Shown here: positions 43,874-52,009 of the stretch, in pieces
How the letters are laid out: every line of letters begins with the position of its first letter
How positions within the stretch are numbered: the stretch's first letter is position 1
Source of the DNA: Pseudomonas faucium
Lineage (GTDB): Bacteria; Pseudomonadota; Gammaproteobacteria; Pseudomonadales; Pseudomonadaceae
Length of the DNA: 64,000 nucleotides
Assembly (NCBI RefSeq): GCF_021602585.1
Contig: NZ_BQIP01000001.1
Span: 186,001 to 250,000 of the forward strand
Direction: 5' to 3'
Made by a program: the position numbers and the translations under genes
Notes under the pieces: model-generated
Told to the model about the DNA's origin: nothing
Seen by the model: the letters and a program-made list of their open reading frames with translations, nothing else
Databases searched by the model: none

Positions 43874-45245
43874 CACCCAAGCCACCATTGCCCATTACCT
43901 AGCCCACTGCGGCGCCGAGCCCGGCGCCGGCCGCGAGCAGCCCGAATACCTGGCGCTGAGCCTGCGCAAGCGCCATGAACTGTTGCAGCGCACCCCGGCC
44001 CTGGCGGCCGAGTGGGCGGCGCAGTACGCCCAATGGTCGGTGCACGCCGACAGCCACTACCGGTGCCTGACCAGCACCCGCCCGGTCGATGCGCCGTGGT
44101 TCCGCCTGGGCGTCAAGGACACCGTGGACGTCGCCGGCCTGCCGACCCGCCTGGGCCTGCGCAGCTACCGCCATTACCCGCAGCGCAGCGCCGAGGCGCT
44201 GACCTTCCTCGACCCGCGCATTGCCTTGACCAGCAAGGTGGCCACCACCGAGCTGAACATCGCCTTCGGCGCGGGCTGTCGCAACCCGCATTTCCCCACC
44301 ATCGATCCATCAGGCTCGAGCACCGGTTCCGCGGTGTCGGTGGCGGCCGGGCTGTGCGACATCTCCCTGGGCACCGACGTGCTGGGCTCGGTGCGCTGGC
44401 CGGCGTCGCACTGCGGCATGGTCGGCCTGCGCATGACCCAGAAGGCCGCGAGCCTGGCCGGGGTGTTCCCGCTGTCGCCGCGCATGGACGCCCTGGGCTG
44501 GGTCACCCGCAGCGCCGATGACCTCGACCTGCTGCTGCCATTGCTGGGCCTGGAGCCGCTGCTGGGTGAGCAGCAGCCGCTCAAGCAGCGTTACCGCGTT
44601 GCCGTGCTGGAACACGCCCTGGACCCGGCACTGACCAGCCCGGCGATGCTGGCCATGCTCGGCCAGGCCCGCAGTGCCCTGGCAGACCTGGGCATGGCTC
44701 CCGGCGAAGTCGCCATGCCCGAGCTCTGGGCCTGCCGTGGCGACGCCTGGCAGCTCTGCGCCCGCGATGCCTGGCTGGCCTCGGCGGCGTGGGCGCGCCG
44801 CTTCGATTGCGAGCTGCACTGGTCGACCCTCAGCGCGCTGAAGGTGGGCGAGGGCGTCAGCGACAGCGACTACCAGCGCATCCACCAGCGCATGGACAGC
44901 ATCCGCGCCGGCATCGATGCCTGGTTCGACGCCGCGCAAGTGGACTTCGTGGTGTTCCCGATGGACCCCAACCGCCCGTTCGACAAACGCAACCCGCAGC
45001 CGGGCGACTCGACCATCCCGTCGCCGGCCGATGAAGGCTACTCGCAGAAGATCAGCTTCACCCCGCTGGCCAGCTTCAGCGGCCTGCCGGCCATCACCGT
45101 GCCGATCTGCCTGAGTGACGACGGCAAGGCACCGCTGGCCGTGCAGATCATGGGCCGGCGCGACAGCGAGCGGCAGCTGGTGGACATCGCCAAACGCCTG
45201 CAGGCCGTCACCGGCCTGCTGCCAACCCGTCGTCTTCAGGTGTAA
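43860..45245 (+). CDS. amidase-signature family hydrolase
   Basis: A 461-residue amidase-signature enzyme. The catalytic triad is readable: Lys in LGVKDTVDVAG near residue 83, the cis-Ser in DPSGSSTGSA near residue 155, and the nucleophilic Ser in TDVLGSVRWPAS near residue 178. Family members hydrolyse amides or act as amidotransferase subunits (GatA, malonamidase, AtzF). It overlaps the preceding gene by 14 bases. In the cluster it may cleave or transfer an amide group made by the adjacent asparagine-synthetase-like enzyme. Confidence 0.85.
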   Translation: MTHADTQATIAHYLAHCGAEPGAGREQPEYLALSLRKRHELLQRTPALAAEWAAQYAQWSVHADSHYRCLTSTRPVDAPWFRLGVKDTVDVAGLPTRLGLRSYRHYPQRSAEALTFLDPRIALTSKVATTELNIAFGAGCRNPHFPTIDPSGSSTGSAVSVAAGLCDISLGTDVLGSVRWPASHCGMVGLRMTQKAASLAGVFPLSPRMDALGWVTRSADDLDLLLPLLGLEPLLGEQQPLKQRYRVAVLEHALDPALTSPAMLAMLGQARSALADLGMAPGEVAMPELWACRGDAWQLCARDAWLASAAWARRFDCELHWSTLSALKVGEGVSDSDYQRIHQRMDSIRAGIDAWFDAAQVDFVVFPMDPNRPFDKRNPQPGDSTIPSPADEGYSQKISFTPLASFSGLPAITVPICLSDDGKAPLAVQIMGRRDSERQLVDIAKRLQAVTGLLPTRRLQV

Positions 45246-45255
45246 GGAGCAGCAC

Positions 45256-47091
45256 ATGTGCGGAATCACAGGCTGGGTGGACTACACCCGCGACCTGACC
45301 CAGGCCGGCCAGGCGCTCGATGCCATGACCGATACCCTGGCTTTGCGCGGGCCTGACGCCCGCGGCACCTGGCAGCACCGCCACGCCTTGCTGGGCCACC
45401 GGCGGCTGGCGATCATCGACCTCAGCGGTGGCGTGCAGCCGATGACTTACCGCTGCACCAGTGGCGAGCACGTCACTCTGGTCTATACCGGCGAGGTCTA
45501 TAACCACAATGAACTGCGTGAGCAGCTGCGCAAGGCGGGCCACCAGTTCCATACCCGCAGCGACACCGAGGTGGTGCTGCACGCCTACCTGGAATGGGGC
45601 GAGCAGTGCTGCGAGCACTTGACCGGGATGTTCGCCTTCGCCGTGTTCGACGGGCGCGACGGGCACTTCCTGCTGGTGCGCGACCGCCTGGGGGTCAAGC
45701 CGCTGTATTACGCCCGGCACCAGCAGGGCGTGCTGTTCGGCTCGGAAATCAAGGCGATCCTGGCTCACCCGGAATTCACCCGCGCCCTGGACGTGGTGGG
45801 CCTGGTGGATGCCTTGAGCCTGTCGCGCGGCAGCGTGCGCACGGCGCTGCGCGGGGTCGACGAACTGCCTCCGGGGCATCGCCTGTCCTGGCGCCCCAAT
45901 GGCCAGCCCAAGCTCAGCCGCTACTGGCAGCTGCAGCGGCGCGAGCATCAGGATGACCTGCAAACCACCGTGCAGCGCACCCGCGAACTGCTGGGCAAGG
46001 CCCTGGGCGAGCAGCTTTATGCCGATGTGCCGGTCTGTTCGCTGCTCTCTGGCGGGCTGGACTCCACCGCCCTGACGGCCATGGCGCAACAGCGCCTGGC
46101 GGCCACGCAAGGCGGCAAGGTCAATTCGTTCTCGGTGGATTTCGTCGGCCAGGCCGAGCAGTTCCAGGGCGATGCGTTCCGCCCCGAGCGCGACCAGCCC
46201 TACGCCCTGGCCGCCGCCGAGCACATCGGCAGCCAGCACCAGACCATCCTCATCGACAACCGCGAGCTGGTGGCCGAGGCGGCCCGCCTGGCGGTGTACC
46301 GGGCCAATGACTCGGCGGCCACCTTCGGCGACGTGGACACCTCGCTGTACCTGCTGTTCAAGGCCATCCGCGAGCATTCCACGGTGGCCATCTCCGGCGA
46401 GGCGGCGGATGAGGTGTTCGGCGGCTATGCCTGGTTCCGCGACCCGCAGGCCGTGGCGGCGCCGCGTTTCCCGTGGCTGTCGCGCATGCAGTTGCTGCAG
46501 CCGCAGCTGATCAACCCCGAGTTCAACCGCCTGTGCGACTTCGCCCAGTACCAGGACAGCTGCTACCACCAGGCGCTGGACAGTGTCGAGCACCTGGCCG
46601 GCGACAGCCCGCAGGAGCGGCGCATGCGCGAGCTGTGCCACATGCACCTGCAGCGCTGGCTGCCGATCTTGCTCGACCGCAAGGATCGCCTGAGCATGGC
46701 GGCCAGCCTGGAAGTGCGGGTGCCGTTCACCGACCATGAACTGGTGGAGTACGTCTACAACGTGCCCTGGGCGATCAAGGGCAAGGGCGGGGAAGAAAAG
46801 TGGCTGCTCAAGCAGGCCTGCGCCGACCTGCTGCCGCCGGCGGTGCTGCAGCGGCGCAAGAGCCCGTACCCGACCTCGGCCAACCTGGCCTACGAGCAGT
46901 TCCTGCGCGGGCAAGTGCGGCAATTGCTGGGGGAGGCGGGCAGCCCGGTGTTCCAGGTCATCGACCGGGCGCGCCTGGCGGCTGAACTGCAGCAGCCAGA
47001 GGGCTATTTCAATTCGCAACTGCGGCGCAACAACCTGGAGACGGCGCTGGCCCTGGCCACCTGGTTGCGCGATTACCGCCTAGCGGTGTAG
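45256..47091 (+). CDS. asparagine synthetase (glutamine-hydrolysing) family amidotransferase
   Basis: A 611-residue two-domain enzyme. The N-terminal class II glutaminase starts with the nucleophilic Cys2 (MCGITGW) and has the RGPDARG, HRRLAIIDL and YTGEVYNH motifs. The C-terminal ATP-pyrophosphatase domain has LLSGGLDST near residue 267 and SGEAADEVFGGY near residue 380. Relatives in secondary metabolism form amides or beta-lactams from carboxylates. Placement at the end of the operon, behind the amidase, suggests amidation of the cluster product rather than primary asparagine supply; primary AsnB function is not excluded. AAGGAG precedes the ATG. Confidence 0.87.
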   Translation: MCGITGWVDYTRDLTQAGQALDAMTDTLALRGPDARGTWQHRHALLGHRRLAIIDLSGGVQPMTYRCTSGEHVTLVYTGEVYNHNELREQLRKAGHQFHTRSDTEVVLHAYLEWGEQCCEHLTGMFAFAVFDGRDGHFLLVRDRLGVKPLYYARHQQGVLFGSEIKAILAHPEFTRALDVVGLVDALSLSRGSVRTALRGVDELPPGHRLSWRPNGQPKLSRYWQLQRREHQDDLQTTVQRTRELLGKALGEQLYADVPVCSLLSGGLDSTALTAMAQQRLAATQGGKVNSFSVDFVGQAEQFQGDAFRPERDQPYALAAAEHIGSQHQTILIDNRELVAEAARLAVYRANDSAATFGDVDTSLYLLFKAIREHSTVAISGEAADEVFGGYAWFRDPQAVAAPRFPWLSRMQLLQPQLINPEFNRLCDFAQYQDSCYHQALDSVEHLAGDSPQERRMRELCHMHLQRWLPILLDRKDRLSMAASLEVRVPFTDHELVEYVYNVPWAIKGKGGEEKWLLKQACADLLPPAVLQRRKSPYPTSANLAYEQFLRGQVRQLLGEAGSPVFQVIDRARLAAELQQPEGYFNSQLRRNNLETALALATWLRDYRLAV

Positions 47092-48051
47092 CTCGGGCCG
47101 CTCGCTGCCATCCAGGATCACCGGGTTCTGGATGGTGTCGGCGAAGCGCCGTGGCGCCCCCAGGTCGAGCATGGAAATGAAGCTGCCCAGGGCCGGCGAG
47201 GCATTCTGGATGTTCCAGTTCATGTACAGGCCCATGGTCGGCGTGGGCTGGTCCTTGATCGGCCGGATCGGGCGGAACTGCACGCGGTCGCGCAGCGTGG
47301 AGTAGGCAATCGACTCCGGCACCAGGGCAACCCCGAAGCCACAAGCCACCAGGCCGATGAGGGTGTGGATCTGCGCCGCTTCCTGGACCACCTTGGGGTA
47401 GAAACCGGCCGATTCGCACAGGGCGATGAGCTGGCTGTGGTAGCCGCTGCCCAGTGCCTGCGGGGTGAACACGAAGTCTTCTTCGGCGAAGTCGCGCAGG
47501 TCGACCATGCTGTGGTTGGCCTTGGGATGGCTGCTGGGCAGGGCCATGACGATCTGCTCGTTGAGCAGCAGGCGCGATTCGATGGTGTCCGGCGGCATGG
47601 GCAGCTTGCGCATGAAGCCGATGTCCGCCTCGCCGGCCATCAATGCCTTGGCTTGGGACGCCGACGGCATTTCGCGGATGGTTAGCCGCACGTTCGGGTA
47701 GATTTCGCGGAATTTCTTCAGGGTGTTGAGCAGCGACTCGTAGTAGGCGATGGAAATGGCGGTGATGGTCAGCTTGCCGCAGATGCCCTCGGAGACGTTG
47801 CGCGCGTACTCGATGCCTTGCTCGAGCTCCTTGAGCGTGCGGTAGGCGGTTTCCAGGAACGCCATGCCGGCCGCGGTCAGCTTGACCCCACGTTTGTTGC
47901 GCAGGAACAGGCTGAAGCCCAGCTTCTCTTCGAGTCGGTTGATCGCCTGGCTCAGGGGTGGCTGCGCCATGTGCAGGCGAATGGCTGCCTTGTGAAAGTG
48001 CAGCTCCTCGGCCACGGCAATGAACTGCCTGAGCAAACGTGTCTCGATCAT
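47080..48051 (-). CDS. LysR-type transcriptional regulator
   Basis: A 323-residue LysR regulator. The N-terminal helix-turn-helix is LRQFIAVAEELHFHKAAIRLHMAQPPLSQAI (residues 6-36), followed by a ligand-binding domain with LVACGFGVALVP near residue 231. The style resembles BenM/CatM-type regulators. The start MIETR follows AAGGA at seven bases. It converges on and overlaps the end of the amidotransferase gene by 12 bases, and is divergent from the dehydrogenase-lactonase fusion gene, with a palindrome in the shared spacer. It may control either the fusion gene or the cluster. Confidence 0.88.
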   Translation of the reverse strand: MIETRLLRQFIAVAEELHFHKAAIRLHMAQPPLSQAINRLEEKLGFSLFLRNKRGVKLTAAGMAFLETAYRTLKELEQGIEYARNVSEGICGKLTITAISIAYYESLLNTLKKFREIYPNVRLTIREMPSASQAKALMAGEADIGFMRKLPMPPDTIESRLLLNEQIVMALPSSHPKANHSMVDLRDFAEEDFVFTPQALGSGYHSQLIALCESAGFYPKVVQEAAQIHTLIGLVACGFGVALVPESIAYSTLRDRVQFRPIRPIKDQPTPTMGLYMNWNIQNASPALGSFISMLDLGAPRRFADTIQNPVILDGSERPELHR

Positions 48052-48224
48052 TCTACGTTCCTTCATCGAGTCGAACGGGGGCCTGGAAGGCGAACCCCTG
48101 CGGCCGACCCTGCAAGGCGGCCATGATAGTGCGTGGCATCGCGGCGACAAAGCCTCTGCGGTAAACGGTGGTTGTAGGGCAATCACGGTACTGGCCGGGG
48201 TACGGCGGCAGGCGAGGGCAGACG

Positions 48225-48243
48225 TGATATCCCGGAGATATCA
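48225..48243. promoter_or_regulatory. perfect palindrome, candidate LysR-type operator
   Basis: TGATATC-CCGGA-GATATCA is a perfect inverted repeat with a five-base spacer, including a symmetrical T-N11-A core. It lies in the 268-base divergent spacer between the LysR gene and the fusion gene, 77-95 bases before the latter, a typical position for an LTTR recognition site. The AT-rich stretch to its right (48245-48295) is the likely promoter. Confidence 0.6.
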
Positions 48244-48319
48244 AAGTTGCATGCTTTTAATATTAAGTCATTGATTTTTTTATTGTTATCGTAAAAAGGA
48301 GAATCGGAAGAGCAGCACA

Positions 48320-50044
48320 ATGCCAAGCACAGACCCTTTCAAGAACAAAGTTGCCATTGTCACCGGTGCTGCCCAGGGCCTTGGCCTGGATTATGCGGCG
48401 GCCCTGGCCGCACGCGGTGCCCGGGTGGTCATCAGTGACCTAGGCACCGATCGCTCCGGCGAAGGCCAGGATCCGGCGGCGGTCAGCGTGGCCCTGCAAA
48501 CCCTGCAGGCCAAGGGCCATGAAGTGATCGCCCACGTCGGCCACCTGGAAAACGAAGACGAGTGCCAGCAACTGGTGGAGCTTGCCGTCAGCCACTTCGG
48601 CGCGCTGGACATCCTCATCCACAACGCCGGCTGGGTCGACTACCAGGGCATCGAAACCCAGGAGCAGGCGTTTCTCGAACGTGCCCTGGGCATCAGCGTG
48701 CATGCCCCGGTGTGGCTGGCCAAGCATGCCTGGAAGCACCTCAAGGCGTCCGCGGCGCCGCGCATCGTGCTCACCACCTCCGACCGCGCCATGTACCAGC
48801 GTTACGCGCAGCCTGGGCTGGTGGCCTATTCGGCGGGCAAGATGGCCCAGGTGGGCATCATGAATGCCCTGAGCATGGAGGGCCTGGCCCACGGCATCCT
48901 GGTCAACGCGATTTCGCCGGTGGCCAAGACCCGCATGTGGGGCGTGACCCTGCCGCCTGAAGAGCTCAAGCCCGAGTGGGTCACCCCGGGGGTGCTGTAC
49001 CTGGCCAGCGAACTGTGCCGCGACACCGGGTACATCCTGCGTGCCAGCAACGGCCAGTTCACCGCCACCCGTTTCAGCGAGAACAGCGGTGTGAGCTACC
49101 CGCGCGACCTGGCGCGGGTCGAAGCCTCGAGCCTGGCCGAGGTGGCCGAGCGCTGGAGCAGCATCAAGGAATGCCATTACCTGCCGTACAAGGTCGCCAA
49201 CACCCGCACCGACCTGGGCGAGAGCCCGGTGTGGGATGCCAGCAGCGGCGCCCTGTATTTCGTCGACATCACCGGCGGGCGCATCCACCGCCTGCAGCCG
49301 GAAGGCGAAATCGAGGTGCTGTATGAGTCTGCCGCGCGCATTGGCGCCCTGGCGCTGACCGACCAGGGCAACCTGATCTTCACCGAAGACGCCAGCGTCG
49401 CCATCCTCGATGTGATGCCGGGCAAGGTGCGCCAGTACTCGGCCTCGGTGCATCACCGCTCCAGCTACCGCTTCAACGATGGCGCCTGCGACCCCCAGGG
49501 GCGTTTCGTCACCGGCCTGATGGACGAGGGGCCAAGCGGCAAGACCGGTGCGCTGTTCCGTTTCGACGCCGAGTTGCACGACGAGGTGATCCACGATGGC
49601 CTGGCCTTGCCCAACGGCCTGACCTGGTCCGAGGATGGCAAGACCGTGTTCTTCGTCGATTCGGTCAGCCGCTCGATCTACCGCGCCGAGTACCTGGAAG
49701 AGGGCCGCCTGGAACAGGTCACGCTGTTCGCCGAGACCCCGGCCGAACTGGGCCGCCCTGATGGCATCGCGCTGGACCGTGAAGGGGGCTTGTGGGTGTG
49801 CCAGTTCAATGGCAGCTGCCTGCTGCGTTACGACCGCAACGGCCACCTCACCGACCAGGTGGTGATGCCCGTGCCGCGCCCGACCAGCTGCTGCTTCGGT
49901 GGCCCGGCCCTGGACACGCTGTACATCACCACCGCGCGCGTCGGCATGTCGCCGGCCGAGCTGCGTCACTACCCGGATGCCGGCGACCTCTACGCCATTC
50001 GCCCGGAAATCGGCGGCATTGAGCGCTTTGCCTTCAAGGAATGA
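48320..50044 (+). CDS. fusion protein: short-chain dehydrogenase plus SMP-30/gluconolactonase-type lactonase
   Basis: A 574-residue two-domain protein. Residues of about 8-280 form a short-chain dehydrogenase, with TGAAQGLG near residue 16, NAGW near residue 106, a catalytic Ser-Asp-Arg segment near residue 151, and YSAGK near residue 168, similar to the multifunctional-enzyme-2 type. Residues of about 295-570 form an SMP-30/Drp35-type six-bladed propeller, with LGESPVWD, FNDGACDPQGRF, LPNGLTWS and GRPDGIALD carrying the metal ligands. Oxidation of a hydroxy compound to a lactone followed by lactone opening by one chain is inferred. Divergent from LysR. Confidence 0.82.
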   Translation: MPSTDPFKNKVAIVTGAAQGLGLDYAAALAARGARVVISDLGTDRSGEGQDPAAVSVALQTLQAKGHEVIAHVGHLENEDECQQLVELAVSHFGALDILIHNAGWVDYQGIETQEQAFLERALGISVHAPVWLAKHAWKHLKASAAPRIVLTTSDRAMYQRYAQPGLVAYSAGKMAQVGIMNALSMEGLAHGILVNAISPVAKTRMWGVTLPPEELKPEWVTPGVLYLASELCRDTGYILRASNGQFTATRFSENSGVSYPRDLARVEASSLAEVAERWSSIKECHYLPYKVANTRTDLGESPVWDASSGALYFVDITGGRIHRLQPEGEIEVLYESAARIGALALTDQGNLIFTEDASVAILDVMPGKVRQYSASVHHRSSYRFNDGACDPQGRFVTGLMDEGPSGKTGALFRFDAELHDEVIHDGLALPNGLTWSEDGKTVFFVDSVSRSIYRAEYLEEGRLEQVTLFAETPAELGRPDGIALDREGGLWVCQFNGSCLLRYDRNGHLTDQVVMPVPRPTSCCFGGPALDTLYITTARVGMSPAELRHYPDAGDLYAIRPEIGGIERFAFKE

Positions 50045-50984
50045 GCTGTTGCGCGGGGCTGGCCGGTAGCACGGCCAGCTCGCCGAAGCGTTGCGCCGAG
50101 TCGATGTAGCGCAGCGCCGACTTGGCATCCTTCCAGCCCACATAGCTCATCAGCGACTTCAATTCCCAGCCGTTGGCCGTGGCCCAGGTGGCAAAGCCGC
50201 GGCGCAGGGAATGGCCGGTGTACAGCGCCGCCGGCACCCCGGCGCGTTCGAGCATGCGCCGCAGCAGGCCGACCAGGCTGTTGCTGTTGAGCGCGGCGTC
50301 ACCCAGGTTGCCCCAGCGGTCGAGCTTGCGAAACACCGGGCCGTGGGCGATGCCGGCCACTTCGATCCACTGCAGGTAGGCGCTGACCGGGCACAGAGCC
50401 TTGAGCGCCGGCGTGCGGTGCTGCACGCCCAGCGCCTCGCGGTCGCCCTTGCTGCGCGGCAGGAACAGGGTGATGCCGACACCCGCTTCGGCCTGGATGT
50501 GCTCCACGCGCAGGCGCGCCAGTTCGTCTCCCCGAAAACCCCGCCAGAAGCCCAGCAGCAGCAAGGCCGCATCGCGCCGGGCGCGGCGCAGGGCGGGCAA
50601 GTCGTGCTGCTCGCGGGCCTGGCGCGCCTCTTCTTCGAAGCGTGCCACGGCGCTTTGCAGGTGCTGCAACAGCAGTGGCGCGGCCTGTTTGGGCGGGGTT
50701 GGGTGCAGGGTGCGGATGCCCCGCAGGACCTGGCGCACCAAGGGAGCCTTGGTCGGGTCGGGGAAGCCTTGGCTGATGTGCCACTGGCTGATCGCCGCCA
50801 GGCGTTGGCGCAAGGTGCTGACTGCGTGTTGTTCGGCGTGGTCGGCCAAATAGCGGGCGATGCTCTCGGCGGTGGCCGGCAGAAAGCCGCCCCAGTGCGC
50901 CTCGAAATGCTCGATGGCGGCCTGGTAGCTGCGCCGGGTGTTGTCACGGGTGGCGGCGCGGACGTAGCGCTCGATGTCGGTCAT
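50034..50984 (-). CDS. tyrosine-type site-specific recombinase/integrase
   Basis: A 316-residue recombinase with an N-terminal SAM-like core-binding domain (residues about 10-95) and a C-terminal catalytic domain. The Arg of the first box is in LGFWRGFRGDELARLR near residue 155, His-x-x-Arg in TGHSLRRGFATWA near residue 260, and the nucleophilic Tyr in SALRYID near residue 296. The start MTDIERYV is chosen over the frame reaching 51071, whose N-terminus is REP-derived. It overlaps the 3' end of the fusion gene by 11 bases. It may be a relic of horizontal acquisition of this region; no attachment site was identified. Confidence 0.85.
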   Translation of the reverse strand: MTDIERYVRAATRDNTRRSYQAAIEHFEAHWGGFLPATAESIARYLADHAEQHAVSTLRQRLAAISQWHISQGFPDPTKAPLVRQVLRGIRTLHPTPPKQAAPLLLQHLQSAVARFEEEARQAREQHDLPALRRARRDAALLLLGFWRGFRGDELARLRVEHIQAEAGVGITLFLPRSKGDREALGVQHRTPALKALCPVSAYLQWIEVAGIAHGPVFRKLDRWGNLGDAALNSNSLVGLLRRMLERAGVPAALYTGHSLRRGFATWATANGWELKSLMSYVGWKDAKSALRYIDSAQRFGELAVLPASPAQQLIP

Positions 50985-51044
50985 GGTGCTGGTGTCGGTG
51001 TGTGGTGGCGACACCTTAAACCCTGCAGGCGTTTCTGTCCTGGG

Positions 51045-51126
51045 CCTTATCGCCGGCAAGCCGGCTCCCACACCGATCGCATGGGCACTGGAGATCGCTG
51101 TGGGAGCCGGCTTGCCGGCGATAAGG
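51045..51126. repeat. REP inverted pair upstream of the recombinase gene
   Basis: Two REP units in inverted orientation (51045-51073 and 51098-51126), both containing CTTGCCGGCGATAAGG or its complement. They sit between the recombinase start and the 3' end of the PhnD-like gene. Confidence 0.85.
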
Positions 51127-51136
51127 CATCACCCTG

Positions 51137-52009
51137 TCAACGCGGCACTGCGGCATCCATCATCTGTTGCAGCGGCGCATATTCGGCCTTGCTCACCGGC
51201 ACCAGGCCACTGGCATCCTGGGACGCGACGAACCCCGCCAATGCCTGGGGCTCTTCAAGCATCGCCTTGCGGATGCGTGCCTTCAGCGCCGGGCACAAGC
51301 CGGCGCTGAACACATAGGGGTCGTAATAGATCGGCTGCGAACGCCATAGCACCTTCAGCGCCGTCCCTGCCAACCCTTGCCGTGCCAGGAATGCATCCGC
51401 CCGCTCACTGGCCACGAAGGCGGCATCCACCCGGCCATCGAGCAGCGCCTGCAGCGCGTTGTCGTGGTTGCCGGCATACACCAGCGCAGCAAAGAATCGC
51501 GCCAGCGGCACGCCCACCTGCCGCGGGAACTCCATGTTCGGCACCAGGCTGCCGGAGGTGCTGGCCGGGTCGCTCAAGGCCACGCGCTTGCCGCGCAGGC
51601 GCTCCACGTCATCAGGCCCATCGGCGCGGGTCAGCAGCAGCGCCTGGTAGTGGCTGCCCGCCGGCGTGAAGGGGCCTGCGCTCAAGGTAAAGGTGGCGAA
51701 CGGCTCGATGCCGGGGGCTCGGCGCTGCGCCATGACGTAGGAGGCCGGGCCCAGCCGGGCGATGTCGGCGCCGCCGGAAACGATGGCATCGACCACGCTT
51801 TCATAAGAAGCGGCAAGCACCAGCTCCACCGGCACCCCCGCCGCCTCGCTCAAGCGCCGCAGCAGCGGTTGGTGCTCGCGCACCATGTCCTGCGCGGCCT
51901 TGATCGGGATCACCGCCAGGCGCAGGCTGCGCGGGGTGCAGTCGGCCAGCGCGGGGCCGGCCAGGAGGCTGGCCAGCAGCAGCCCGGCCACGGCCTTCAC
52001 AACACGCAT
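51137..52009 (-). CDS. PhnD-like periplasmic phosphate/phosphonate-type binding protein
   Basis: A 290-residue precursor with a signal peptide (residues 1-23, ending GPALA). The mature part has the family pattern: LAVIPIKAAQDMVREHQPLLRRL, a PASYVMAQRR segment near residue 97, SDPASTSGSLVP near residue 158, and a C-terminal DPYVFSAGL. No transport permease or ATPase gene is nearby. It starts within the end of the upstream GGDEF-EAL gene (13-base overlap) with GAGGA upstream. This points to a sensory rather than transport role: a ligand-binding protein signalling to its partner. Confidence 0.82.
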   Translation of the reverse strand: MRVVKAVAGLLLASLLAGPALADCTPRSLRLAVIPIKAAQDMVREHQPLLRRLSEAAGVPVELVLAASYESVVDAIVSGGADIARLGPASYVMAQRRAPGIEPFATFTLSAGPFTPAGSHYQALLLTRADGPDDVERLRGKRVALSDPASTSGSLVPNMEFPRQVGVPLARFFAALVYAGNHDNALQALLDGRVDAAFVASERADAFLARQGLAGTALKVLWRSQPIYYDPYVFSAGLCPALKARIRKAMLEEPQALAGFVASQDASGLVPVSKAEYAPLQQMMDAAVPR

